Source: Nephrocerus scutellatus | Lineage: Eukaryota; Arthropoda; Insecta; Diptera; Pipunculidae | Length of the DNA: 64,000 nt | Assembly: GCA_947095585.1 (NCBI GenBank) | Contig: OX352761.1 | Coordinates: forward strand, 82,513,919-82,577,918 | Direction of reading: 5' to 3' | Shown: piece by piece, positions 11,705 through 25,014 of the stretch | Position numbering within the stretch: the first letter of the stretch is position 1 | Layout of the letters: each line of letters opens with the position of its first letter | Notes under the pieces: generated by a model | Database searches by the model: none | What the model was told of the DNA's origin: nothing | What the model saw: only the letters and a program-made list of their open reading frames with translations | Program-made: the position numbers and the translations under genes

Positions 11705-13098
11705 TTGTTGCAGAAATTCCAGACAATAATGATCATATTCCAGAAGTTCCATAGGAAGAAATCTTATAGTCACATCTTAGTCCTGCATTCCGAAGCTGAT
11801 TTTCTCCATAAATTCCAGATCATAATAATTATATTCCAGAATTTCCATAGGAAGAAATCTTATAATCACATCTTAGTCACACATTCCGAATTTCGTGCGA
11901 ATCGCTTGAAAAGTTGCTTTGTTCAAGAAATTCCAGACAATAATGATCATATTCCAGAAATACCATAGGAAGAAATCTTATAGTCACTTCTTAGTCACAC
12001 ATTCCGAATTTCGTGCGAATCGCTTGAAAAATTGCTTTGTTCCAGTTATTCCAGACAATAATGATCATATTTCAGAAGTTCCATAGGAAGAAATCTTATA
12101 GTCGCATCTTAGTCCTACATTCCGAATTTCATGCGAATCGCTTGAGAAATTGCTTTGTTCCAGAAATTCCAGACAATAATGATCATATTCCAGGAGTTAT
12201 ATAGGAAGAAATCTTATAGTCACATCTTAGTCAAACATTCCGAATTTCAAGCGAATCGCTTGAAAATTTGCTTTGTTCCAGAAATTCCAGACAATAATGA
12301 TCATATTCCAGAAGTTCCATAGGAAGAAATCTTATAGTTACATCTTAGTCCTACGTTCCAAATTTCATGCGAATCGCTTGAGAAATTGCTTTGTTCCCGA
12401 AATTCCAGACAATAATGATCATATTCCAGAAATACCATAGGAAGAAATCTTATAGTCACATCTTAGTCACGCATTCCGAATTTCGTGCGAATCGCTTGAA
12501 AAATTGCTTTGTTCCAGAAATTCCAGACAATAGTGATAATATTCAAGAAGTTCCAAAGGAAGAAATCTTGTAGTCACATCTTAGTCATACATTCCGAATT
12601 TCGTGCGAATCGCTTGAAAAATTGCTTTGTTCCAGAAATTCCAGACAATAATAATTATATTCCAGAAGTTCCAAAGGAAGAAATCCTGTAGTCGCATCTT
12701 AGTCCTACATTCCGAAATTCATGCGAATCGCTTGAGAAATTGCTTTGTTCCAGAAATTCCAGACAATATTGATCATATTCCAGAAGTTCCATAGGAGGAA
12801 ATTTCATAGTCATATCTTAGTCACACATTCCGAATTTTGTGCGAATCGCTTGAAAAATCGCTTTGTTCCAGAAATTCCAGACAATAATGATCATATTCCA
12901 GAAGCTCCATAGGAAGAAAGCTTATAGTCACATCTAAGTCCTACATTCCCAATTTCATGCGAATCGCTTGAGAAATTGCTTTGTTCCATAATTTCCAGAC
13001 AATAATGATCATATTCCAGAAGTTCCATAGGAAGAAATGTTATAGTCCCATCTTAGTCACAAATTCCGAATTTCATGCGAATCGCTTGAAAAATTGCT
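11705..13098 (+). repeat. HOR module B, copy 4
   Basis: This 1394-bp B module has the CATACATTCC variant near 12587 shared with the preceding B copy. Otherwise it follows the B order and has the B-type end. Confidence 0.92.
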
Positions 13099-14589
13099 TT
13101 GTTGCAGAAATTCCAGACAATAATGATCATATTCCAGAAGTTCCATAGGAAGAAATCTTATAGTCACATCTTAGTCCTGCATTCCGAAGCTGATTTTCTC
13201 CATAAATTCCAGATCATAATAATTATATTCCAGAATTTCCATAGGAAGAAATCTTATGGTCACACCTTAGTCCTACATTCTGAATTTCATGCGAATCGCT
13301 TGAGAAATTGCTTTGTTCCAGAAATTCCAGACAAAAATGATCATATTCCAGAAGTTCCATAGGAAGAAATCTTATAGTCACATCTTAGTCCTGCATTCCG
13401 AAATTGATTTTCTCCATAAAATCCAGATCATAATGATTATATTCCAGAAGTTCCATAGGAAGAAATCTTATAGTCACATCTTAGTCACACATTCCGAATT
13501 ACGTGCGAATCGCTTGAAAAATTGCTTTGTGTCAGTAATTCCAGACAATAATGATCATATTTCAGAAGTTCCATAGGAAGAAATCTTATAGTCACATCTT
13601 AGTCCTACATTCCGAATTTCATGCGAATCGCTTGAGAAACTGCTTTGTTCCATAAATTCCAGACAATAGTGATCATATTCAAGAAGTTCCAAAGGAAGAA
13701 ATCTTATAGTCACATCTTAGTCACACATTCCGAATTTCGTGCGAATCGCTTGAAAAATTGCCTTGTTCAAGTAATTCCAGACAATAATGATCATATTCCA
13801 GAAGTTCCATAGGAAGAAATCTTATAGTCACATCTTAGTCCTGCATTCCGAATTTCATGCGAATCGCTTGAGAAATTGCTTTGTTCCAGAAATTCCAGAC
13901 AATAATGATCATATTCCAGATATACCATAGGAAGAAATCTTATAGTCACATCTTAGTCACACATTTCGAATTTCGTGCCCATCGGTTTTAAAAATAGCTT
14001 TGTTCCAGAAATTCCAGACAATAATGATCATATTCCAGAAGTTCCATAGGAAGAAATCTTATAGTCGCATCTTAGTCCTACATTCCGAATTTCGTGCGAA
14101 TCGCTTGAAAAATTGCTTTGTTCCAGAAATTCCAGACAATAATAATTATATTCCAGAAGTTCCATAGGAAGAAATCCTGTAGTCGCATCTTAGTCCTACA
14201 TTCCGAATTTCATGCGAATCGCTTGAGAAATTGCTTTGTTCCAGAAATTCCAGACAATATTGATCATATTCCAGAAGTTCCATAGGAGGAAATTTCATAG
14301 TCATATCTTAGTCACACATTCCGAATTTTGTGCGAATCGCTTGAAAAATCGCTTTGTTCCAGAAATTCCAGACAATAATGATCATATTCCAGAAGCTCCA
14401 TAGGAAGAAAGCTTATAGTCACATCTAAGTCCTACATTCCCAATTTCATGCGAATCGCTTGAGAAATTGCTAAGTTCCATAATTTCCAGACAATAATGAT
14501 CATATTCCAGAAGTTCCATAGGAAGAATTGTTATAGTCCCATCTTAGTCACAAATTCCGAATTTCATGCGAATCGCTTGAAAAATTGCT
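13099..14589 (+). repeat. HOR module A, copy 5
   Basis: This 1491-bp A module shows GAAGAATTGTTATAG at its end, as in copy 4. Near 13711 it has CACATCTTAGTC where other A copies read CACATCCTAGTC. Confidence 0.92.
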
Positions 14590-15983
14590 TTGTTGCAGAA
14601 ATTCCAGACAATAATGATCATATTCCAGAAGTTCCATAGGAAGAAATCTTATAGTCACATCTTAGTCCTGCATTCCGAAGCTGATTTTCTCCATAAATTC
14701 CAGATCATAATAATTATATTCCAGAATTTCCATAGGAAGAAATCTTATAATCACATCTTAGTCACACATTCCGAATTTCGTGCGAATCGCTTGAAAAGTT
14801 GCTTTGTTCAAGAAATTCCAGACAATAATGATCATATGCCAGAAATACCATAGGAAGAAATCTTATAGTCACTTCTTAGTCACACATTCCGAATTTCGTG
14901 CGAATCGCTTGAAAAATTGCTTTGTTCCAGTTATTCCAGACAATAATGATCATATTTCAGAAGTTCCATAGGAAGAAATCTTATAGTCGCATCTTAGTCC
15001 TACATTCCGAATTTCATGCGAATCGCTTGAGAAATTGCTTTGTTCCAGAAATTCCAGACAATAATGATCATATTCCAGGAGTTATATAGGAAGAAATCTT
15101 ATAGTCACATCTTAGTCAAACATTCCGAATTTCAAGCGAATCGCTTGAAAATTTGCTTTGTTCCAGAAATTCCAGACAATAATGATCATATTCCAGAAGT
15201 TCCATAGGAAGAAATCTTATAGTTACATCTTAGTCCTACGTTCCAAATTTCATGCGAATCGCTTGAGAAATTGCTTTGTTCCCGAAATTCCAGACAATAA
15301 TGATCATATTCCAGAAATACCATAGGAAGAAATCTTATAGTCACATCTTAGTCACGCATTCCGAATTTCGTGCGAATCGCTTGAAAAATTGCTTTGTTCC
15401 AGAAATTCCAGACAATAGTGATAATATTCAAGAAGTTCCAAAGGAAGAAATCTTGTAGTCACATCTTAGTCACACATTCCGAATTTCGTGCGAATCGCTT
15501 GAAAAATTGCTTTGTTCCAGAAATTCCAGACAATAATAATTATATTCCAGAAGTTCCAAAGGAAGAAATCCTGTAGTCGCATCTTAGTCCTACATTCCGA
15601 AATTCATGCGAATCGCTTGAGAAATTGCTTTGTTCCAGAAATTCCAGACAATATTGATCATATTCCAGAAGTTCCATAGGAGGAAATTTCATAGTCATAT
15701 CTTAGTCACACATTCCGAATTTTGTGCGAATCGCTTGAAAAATCGCTTTGTTCCAGAAATTCCAGACAATAATGATCATATTCCAGAAGCTCCATAGGAA
15801 GAAAGCTTATAGTCACATCTAAGTCCTACATTCCCAATTTCATGCGAATCGCTTGAGAAATTGCTTTGTTCCATAATTTCCAGACAATAATGATCATATT
15901 CCAGAAGTTCCATAGGAAGAAATGTTATAGTCCCATCTTAGTCACAAATTCCGAATTTCATGCGAATCGCTTGAAAAATTGCT
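14590..15983 (+). repeat. HOR module B, copy 5
   Basis: This 1394-bp B module has a private CATATGCCAGAAATACC near 14833. It is otherwise the standard B order. Confidence 0.92.
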
Positions 15984-17474
15984 TTGTTGCAGAAATTCCA
16001 GACAATAATGATCATATTCCAGAAGTTCCATAGGAAGAAATCTTATAGTCACATCTTAGTCCTGCATTCCGAAGCTGATTTTCTCCATAAATTCCAGATC
16101 ATAATAATTATATTCCAGAATTTCCATAGGAAGAAATCTTATGGTCACACCTTAGTCCTACATTCTGAATTTCATGCGAATCGCTTGAGAAATTGCTTTG
16201 TTCCAGAAATTCCAGACAAAAATGATCATATTCCAGAAGTTCCATAGGAAGAAATCTTATAGTCACATCTTAGTCCTGCATTCCGAAATTGATTTTCTCC
16301 ATAAAATCCAGATCATAATGATTATATTCCAGAAGTTCCATAGGAAGAAATCTTATAGTCACATCTTAGTCACACATTCCGAATTACGTGCGAATCGCTT
16401 GAAAAATTGCTTTGTGTCAGTAATTCCAGACAATAATGATCATATTTCAGAAGTTCCATAGGAAGAAATCTTATAGTCACATCTTAGTCCTACATTCCGA
16501 ATTTCATGCGAATCGCTTGAGAAACTGCTTTGTTCCATAAATTCCAGACAATAGTGATCATATTCAAGAAGTTCCAAAGGAAGAAATCTTATAGTCACAT
16601 CCTAGTCACACATTCCGAATTTCGTGCGAATCGCTTGAAAAATTGCCTTGTTCAAGTAATTCCAGACAATAATGATCATATTCCAGAAGTTCCATAGGAA
16701 GAAATCTTATAGTCACATCTTAGTCCTGCATTCCGAATTTCATGCGAATCGCTTGAGAAATTGCTTTGTTCCAGAAATTCCAGACAATAATGATCATATT
16801 CCAGATATACCATAGGAAGAAATCTTATAGTCACATCTTAGTCACACATTTCGAATTTCGTGCCCATCGGTTTTAAAAATAGCTTTGTTCCAGAAATTCC
16901 AGACAATAATGATCATATTCCAGAAGTTCCATAGGAAGAAATCTTATAGTCGCATCTTAGTCCTACATTCCGAATTTCGTGCGAATCGCTTGAAAAATTG
17001 CTTTGTTCCAGAAATTCCAGACAATAATAATTATATTCCAGAAGTTCCATAGGAAGAAATCCTGTAGTCGCATCTTAGTCCTACATTCCGAATTTCATGC
17101 GAATCGCTTGAGAAATTGCTTTGTTCCAGAAATTCCAGACAATATTGATCATATTCCAGAAGTTCCATAGGAGGAAATTTCATAGTCATATCTTAGTCAC
17201 ACATTCCGAATTTTGTGCGAATCGCTTGAAAAATCGCTTTGTTCCAGAAATTCCAGACAATAATGATCATATTCCAGAAGCTCCATAGGAAGAAAGCTTA
17301 TAGTCACATCTAAGTCCTACATTCCCAATTTCATGCGAATCGCTTGAGAAATTGCTAAGTTCCATAATTTCCAGACAATAATGATCATATTCCAGAAGTT
17401 CCATAGGAAGAAATGTTATAGTCCCATCTTAGTCACAAATTCCGAATTTCATGCGAATCGCTTGAAAAATTGCT
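15984..17474 (+). repeat. HOR module A, copy 6
   Basis: A 1491-bp A module with no private variant that I noticed; a good reference copy of A. Confidence 0.92.
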
Positions 17475-18868
17475 TTGTTGCAGAAATTCCAGACAATAAT
17501 GATCATATTCCAGAAGTTCCATAGGAAGAAATCTTATAGTCACATCTTAGTCCTGCATTCCGAAGCTGATTTTCTCCATAAATTCCAGATCATAATAATT
17601 ATATTCCAGAATTTCCATAGGAAGAAATCTTATAATCACATCTTAGTCACACATTCCGAATTTCGTGCGAATCGCTTGAAAAGTTGCTTTGTTCAAGAAA
17701 TTCCAGACAATAATGATCATATTCCAGAAATACCATAGGAAGAAATCTTATAGTCACTTCTTAGTCACACATTCCGAATTTCGTGCGAATCGCTTGAAAA
17801 ATTGCTTTGTTCCAGTTATTCCAGACAATAATGATCATATTTCAGAAGTTCCATAGGAAGAAATCTTATAGTCGCATCTTAGTCCTACATTCCGAATTTC
17901 ATGCGAATCGCTTGAGAAATTGCTTTGTTCCAGAAATTCCAGACAATAATGATCATATTCCAGGAGTTATATAGGAAGAAATCTTATAGTCACATCTTAG
18001 TCAAACATTTCGAATTTCAAGCGAATCGCTTGAAAATTTGCTTTGTTCCAGAAATTCCAGACAATAATGATCATATTCCAGAAGTTCCATAGGAAGAAAT
18101 CTTATAGTTACATCTTAGTCCTACGTTCCAAATTTCATGCGAATCGCTTGAGAAATTGCTTTGTTCCCGAAATTCCAGACAATAATGATCATATTCCAGA
18201 AATACCATAGGAAGAAATCTTATAGTCACATCTTAGTCACGCATTCCGAATTTCGTGCGAATCGCTTGAAAAATTGCTTTGTTCCAGAAATTCCAGACAA
18301 TAGTGATAATATTCAAGAAGTTCCAAAGGAAGAAATCTTGTAGTCACATCTTAGTCACACATTCCGAATTTCGTGCGAATCGCTTGAAAAATTGCTTTGT
18401 TCCAGAAATTCCAGACAATAATAATTATATTCCAGAAGTTCCAAAGGAAGAAATCCTGTAGTCGCATCTTAGTCCTACATTCCGAAATTCATGCGAATCG
18501 CTTGAGAAATTGCTTTGTTCCAGAAATTCCAGACAATATTGATCATATTCCAGAAGTTCCATAGGAGGAAATTTCATAGTCATATCTTAGTCACACATTC
18601 CGAATTTTGTGCGAATCGCTTGAAAAATCGCTTTGTTCCAGAAATTCCAGACAATAATGATCATATTCCAGAAGCTCCATAGGAAGAAAGCTTATAGTCA
18701 CATCTAAGTCCTACATTCCCAATTTCATGCGAATCGCTTGAGAAATTGCTTTGTTCCATAATTTCCAGACAATAATGATCATATTCCAGAAGTTCCATAG
18801 GAAGAAATGTTATAGTCCCATCTTAGTCACAAATTCCGAATTTCATGCGAATCGCTTGAAAAATTGCT
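17475..18868 (+). repeat. HOR module B, copy 6
   Basis: This 1394-bp B module has a private ACATTTCGAATTTCAAG near 18006-18022. It is otherwise standard. Confidence 0.92.
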
Positions 18869-20359
18869 TTGTTGCAGAAATTCCAGACAATAATGATCAT
18901 ATTCCAGAAGTTCCATAGGAAGAAATCTTATAGTCACATCTTAGTCCTGCATTCCGAAGCAGATTTTCTCCATAAATTCCAGATCATAATAATTATATTC
19001 CAGAATTTCCATAGGAAGAAATCTTATGGTCACACCTTAGTCCTACATTCTGAATTTCATGCGAATCGCTTGAGAAATTGCTTTGTTCCAGAAATTCCAG
19101 ACAAAAATGATCATATTCCAGAAGTTCCATAGGAAGAAATCTTATAGTCACATCTTAGTCCTGCATTCCGAAATTGATTTTCTCCATAAAATCCAGATCA
19201 TAATGATTATATTCCAGAAGTTCCATAGGAAGAAATCTTATAGTCACATCTTAGTCACACATTCCGAATTACGTGCGAATCGCTTGAAAAATTGCTTTGT
19301 GTCAGTAATTCCAGACAATAATGATCATATTTCAGAAGTTCCATAGGAAGAAATCTTATAGTCACATCTTAGTCCTACATTCCGAATTTCATGCGAATCG
19401 CTTGAGAAACTGCTTTGTTCCATAAATTCCAGACAATAGTGATCATATTCAAGAAGTTCCAAAGGAAGAAATCTTATAGTCACATCCTAGTCACACATTC
19501 CGAATTTCGTGCGAATCGCTTGAAAAATTGCCTTGTTCAAGTAATTCCAGACAATAATGATCATATTCCAGAAGTTCCATAGGAAGAAATCTTATAGTCA
19601 CATCTTAGTCCTGCATTCCGAATTTCATGCGAAACGCTTGAGAAATTGCTTTGTTCCAGAAATTCCAGACAATAATGATCATATTCCAGATATACCATAG
19701 GAAGAAATCTTATAGTCACATCTTAGTCACACATTTCGAATTTCGTGCCCATCGGTTTTAAAAATAGCTTTGTTCCAGAAATTCCAGACAATAATGATCA
19801 TATTCCAGAAGTTCCATAGGAAGAAATCTTATAGTCGCATCTTAGTCCTACATTCCGAATTTCGTGCGAATCGCTTGAAAAATTGCTTTGTTCCAGAAAT
19901 TCCAGACAATAATAATTATATTCCAGAAGTTCCATAGGAAGAAATCCTGTAGTCGCATCTTAGTCCTACATTCCGAATTTCATGCGAATCGCTTGAGAAA
20001 TTGCTTTGTTCCAGAAATTCCAGACAATATTGATCATATTCCAGAAGTTCCATAGGAGGAAATTTCATAGTCATATCTTAGTCACACATTCCGAATTTTG
20101 TGCGAATCGCTTGAAAAATCGCTTTGTTCCAGAAATTCCAGACAATAATGATCATATTCCAGAAGCTCCATAGGAAGAAAGCTTATAGTCACATCTAAGT
20201 CCTACATTCCCAATTTCATGCGAATCGCTTGAGAAATTGCTAAGTTCCATAATTTCCAGACAATAATGATCATATTCCAGAAGTTCCATAGGAAGAAATG
20301 TTATAGTCCCATCTTAGTCACAAATTCCGAATTTCATGCGAATCGCTTGAAAAATTGCT
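18869..20359 (+). repeat. HOR module A, copy 7 (sister of copy 1)
   Basis: This 1491-bp A module carries both variants private to copy 1: GAAGCAGAT near 18956 and GCGAAACGC at 19629-19637, each exactly 18822 bp downstream. It opens the second occurrence of a block of several modules. Confidence 0.92.
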
Positions 20360-22129
20360 TTGTTGCAGAAATTCCAGACAATAATGATCATATTCCAGAA
20401 GTTCCATAGGAAGAAATCTTATAGTCGCATCTTAGTCCTACATTCCGAAGCATGCGAATCGCTTGAGAAATTGCTTTGTTCCAGAAATTCCAGACAATAT
20501 TGATCATATTCCAGAAGTTCCATAGGAGGAAATTTCATAGTCATATCTTAGTCACACATTCCGAATTTTGTGCGAATCGCTTGAAAAATCGCTTTGTTCC
20601 AGAAATTCCAGACAATAATGATCATATTCCAGAAGCTCCATAGGAAGAAAGCTTATAGTCACATCTAAGTCCTACACATTCCCAATTTCATGCGAATCGC
20701 TTGAGAAATTGCTAAGTTCCATAATTTCCAGACAATAATGATCATATTCCAGAAGTTCCATAGGAAGAAATGTTATAGTCCCATCTTAGTCACAAATTCC
20801 GAATTTCATGCGAATCGCTTGAAAAATTGCTTTGTTGCAGAAATTCCAGACAATAATGATCATATTCCAGAATTTCCATAGGAAGAAATCTTATAATCAC
20901 ATCTTAGTCACACATTCCGAATTTCGTGCGAATCGCTTGAAAAGTTGCTTTGTTCAAGAAATTCCAGACAATAATGATCATATTCCAGAAATACCATAGG
21001 AAGAAATCTTATAGTCACTTCTTAGTCACACATTCCGAATTTCGGGCGAATCGCTTGAAAAATTGCTTTGTTCCAGTTATTCCAGACAATAATGATCATA
21101 TTTCAGAAGTTCCATAGGAAGAAATCTTATAGTCGCATCTTAGTCCTACATTCCGAATTTCATGCGAATCGCTTGAGAAATTGCTTTGTTCCAGAAATTC
21201 CAGACAATAATGATCATATTCCAGGAGTTATATAGGAAGAAATCTTATAGTCACATCTTAGTCAAACATTCCGAATTTCAAGCGAATCGCTTGAAAATTT
21301 GCTTTGTTCCAGAAATTCCAGACAATAATGATCATATTCCAGAAGTTCCATAGGAAGAAATCTTATAGTTACATCTTAGTCCTACGTTCCAAATTTCATG
21401 CGAATCGCTTGAGAAATTGCTTTGTTCCCGAAATTCCAGACAATAATGATCATATTCCAGAAATACCATAGGAAGAAATCTTATAGTCACATCTTAGTCA
21501 CGCATTCCGAATTTCGTGCGAATCGCTTGAAAAATTGCTTTGTTCCAGAAATTCCAGACAATAGTGATAATATTCAAGAAGTTCCAAAGGAAGAAATCTT
21601 GTAGTCACATCTTAGTCACACATTCCGAATTTCGTGCGAATCGCTTGAAAAATTGCTTTGTTCCAGAAATTCCAGACAATAATAATTATATTCCAGAAGT
21701 TCCAAAGGAAGAAATCCTGTAGTCGCATCTTAGTCCTACATTCCGAAATTCATGCGAATCGCTTGAGAAATTGCTTTGTTCCAGAAATTCCAGACAATAT
21801 TGATCATATTCCAGAAGTTCCATAGGAGGAAATTTCATAGTCATATCTTAGTCACACATTCCGAATTTTGTGCGAATCGCTTGAAAAATCGCTTTGTTCC
21901 AGAAATTCCAGACAATAATGATCATATTCCAGAAGCTCCATAGGAAGAAAGCTTATAGTCACATCTAAGTCCTACATTCCCAATTTCATGCGAATCGCTT
22001 GAGAAATTGCTTTGTTCCATAATTTCCAGACAATAATGATCATATTCCAGAAGTTCCATAGGAAGAAATGTTATAGTCCCATCTTAGTCACAAATTCCGA
22101 ATTTCATGCGAATCGCTTGAAAAATTGCT
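20360..22129 (+). repeat. Rearranged module (1770 bp): repeated A end plus shortened B
   Basis: The first 472 bp (four monomers, 20360-20831) repeat the last monomers of A, ending again in GCTAAGTTCC. The entry junction near 20447-20452 is scarred: CCGAAGCATGCG has two bases fewer than CCGAATTTCATGCG. A two-base gain, CTACACATTCCC, follows near 20672. From 20832 the B order follows but its 96-bp short monomer is missing, leaving exactly 11 x 118 = 1298 bp. The CGGGCG variant at 21043 links it to the B module at 1538. Confidence 0.87.
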
Positions 22130-23620
22130 TTGTTGCAGAAATTCCAGACAATAATGATCATATTCCAGAAGTTCCATAGGAAGAAATCTTATAGTCACAT
22201 CTTAGTCCTGCATTCCGAAGCTGATTTTCTCCATAAATTCCAGATCATAATAATTATATTCCAGAATTTCCATAGGAAGAAATCTTATGGTCACACCTTA
22301 GTCCTACATTCTGAATTTCATGCGAATCGCTTGAGAAATTGCTTTGTTCCAGAAATTCCAGACAAAAATGATCATATTCCAGAAGTTCCATAGGAAGAAA
22401 TCTTATAGTCACATCTTAGTCCTGCATTCCGAAATTGATTTTCTCCATAAAATCCAGATCATAATGATTATATTCCAGAAGTTCCATAGGAAGAAATCTT
22501 ATAGTCACATCTTAGTCACACATTCCGAATTACGTGCGAATCGCTTGAAAAATTGCTTTGTGTCAGTAATTCCAGACAATAATGATCATATTTCAGAAGT
22601 TCCATAGGAAGAAATCTTATAGTCACATCTTAGTCCTACATTCCGAATTTCATGCGAATCGCTTGAGAAACTGCTTTGTTCCATAAATTCCAGACAATAG
22701 TGATCATATTCAAGAAGTTCCAAAGGAAGAAATCTTATAGTCACATCCTAGTCACACATTCCGAATTTCGTGCGAATCGCTTGAAAAATTGCCTTGTTCA
22801 AGTAATTCCAGACAATAATGATCATATTCCAGAAGTTCCATAGGAAGAAATCTTATAGTCACATCTTAGTCCTGCATTCCGAATTTCATGCGAATCGCTT
22901 GAGAAATTGCTTTGTTCCAGAAATTCCAGACAATAATGATCATATTCCAGATATACCATAGGAAGAAATCTTATAGTCACATCTTAGTCACACATTTCGA
23001 ATTTCGTGCCCATCGGTTTTAAAAATAGCTTTGTTCCAGAAATTCCAGACAATAATGATCATATTCCAGAAGTTCCATAGGAAGAAATCTTATAGTCGCA
23101 TCTTAGTCCTACATTCCGAATTTCGTGCGAATCGCTTGAAAAATTGCTTTGTTCCAGAAATTCCAGACAATAATAATTATATTCCAGAAGTTCCATAGGA
23201 AGAAATCCTGTAGTCGCATCTTAGTCCTACATTCCGAATTTCATGCGAATCGCTTGAGAAATTGCTTTGTTCCAGAAATTCCAGACAATATTGATCATAT
23301 TCCAGAAGTTCCATAGGAGGAAATTTCATAGTCATATCTTAGTCACACATTCCGAATTTTGTGCGAATCGCTTGAAAAATCGCTTTGTTCCAGAAATTCC
23401 AGACAATAATGATCATATTCCAGAAGCTCCATAGGAAGAAAGCTTATAGTCACATCTAAGTCCTACATTCCCAATTTCATGCGAATCGCTTGAGAAATTG
23501 CTAAGTTCCATAATTTCCAGACAATAATGATCATATTCCAGAAGTTCCATAGGAAGAAATGTTATAGTCCCATCTTAGTCACAAATTCCGAATTTCATGC
23601 GAATCGCTTGAAAAATTGCT
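22130..23620 (+). repeat. HOR module A, copy 8
   Basis: This is a 1491-bp A module in standard order. By position it corresponds to the module at 2932 (offset 19198) but lacks that copy's CATCAAATCC change, which is therefore private to 2932. Confidence 0.92.
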
Positions 23621-25014
23621 TTGTTGCAGAAATTCCAGACAATAATGATCATATTCCAGAAGTTCCATAGGAAGAAATCTTATAGTCACATCTTAGTCCT
23701 GCATTCCGAAGCTGATTTTCTCCATAAATTCCAGATCATAATAATTATATTCCAGAATTTCCATAGGAAGAAATCTTATAATCACATCTTAGTCACACAT
23801 TCCGAATTTCGTGCGAATCGCTTGAAAAGTTGCTTTGTTCAAGAAATTCCAGACAATAATGATCATATTCCAGAAATACCATAGGAAGAAATCTTATAGT
23901 CACTTCTTAGTCACACATTCCGAATTTCGTGCGAATCGCTTGAAAAATTGCTTTGTTCCAGTTATTCCAGACAATAATGATCATATTTCAGAAGTTCCAT
24001 AGGAAGAAATCTTATAGTCGCATCTTAGTCCTACATTCCGAATTTCATGCGAATCGCTTGAGAAATTGCTTTGTTCCAGAAATTCCAGACAATAATGATC
24101 ATATTCCAGGAGTTATATAGGAAGAAATCTTATAGTCACATCTTAGTCAAACATTCCGAATTTCAAGCGAATCGCTTGAAAATTTGCTTTGTTCCAGAAA
24201 TTCCAGACAATAATGATCATATTCCAGAAGTTCCATAGGAAGAAATCTTATAGTTACATCTTAGTCCTACGTTCCAAATTTCATGCGAATCGCTTGAGAA
24301 ATTGCTTTGTTCCCGAAATTCCAGACAATAATGATCATATTCCAGAAATACCATAGGAAGAAATCTTATAGTCACATCTTAGTCACGCATTCCGAATTTC
24401 GTGCGAATCGCTTGAAAAATTGCTTTGTTCCAGAAATTCCAGATAATAGTGATAATATTCAAGAAGTTCCAAAGGAAGAAATCTTGTAGTCACATCTTAG
24501 TCACACATTCCGAATTTCGTGCGAATCGCTTGAAAAATTGCTTTGTTCCAGAAATTCCAGACAATAATAATTATATTCCAGAAGTTCCAAAGGAAGAAAT
24601 CCTGTAGTCGCATCTTAGTCCTACATTCCGAAATTCATGCGAATCGCTTGAGAAATTGCTTTGTTCCAGAAATTCCAGACAATATTGATCATATTCCAGA
24701 AGTTCCATAGGAGGAAATTTCATAGTCATATCTTAGTCACACATTCCGAATTTTGTGCGAATCGCTTGAAAAATCGCTTTGTTCCAGAAATTCCAGACAA
24801 TAATGATCATATTCCAGAAGCTCCATAGGAAGAAAGCTTATAGTCACATCTAAGTCCTACATTCCCAATTTCATGCGAATCGCTTGAGAAATTGCTTTGT
24901 TCCATAATTTCCAGACAATAATGATCATATTCCAGAAGTTCCATAGGAAGAAATGTTATAGTCCCATCTTAGTCACAAATTCCGAATTTCATGCGAATCG
25001 CTTGAAAAATTGCT
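23621..25014 (+). repeat. HOR module B, copy 7
   Basis: This 1394-bp B module carries CAGATAATAG near 24440, the same change as at 5242, offset exactly 19198. Unlike 4423-5934 it keeps the full B order. Confidence 0.92.
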
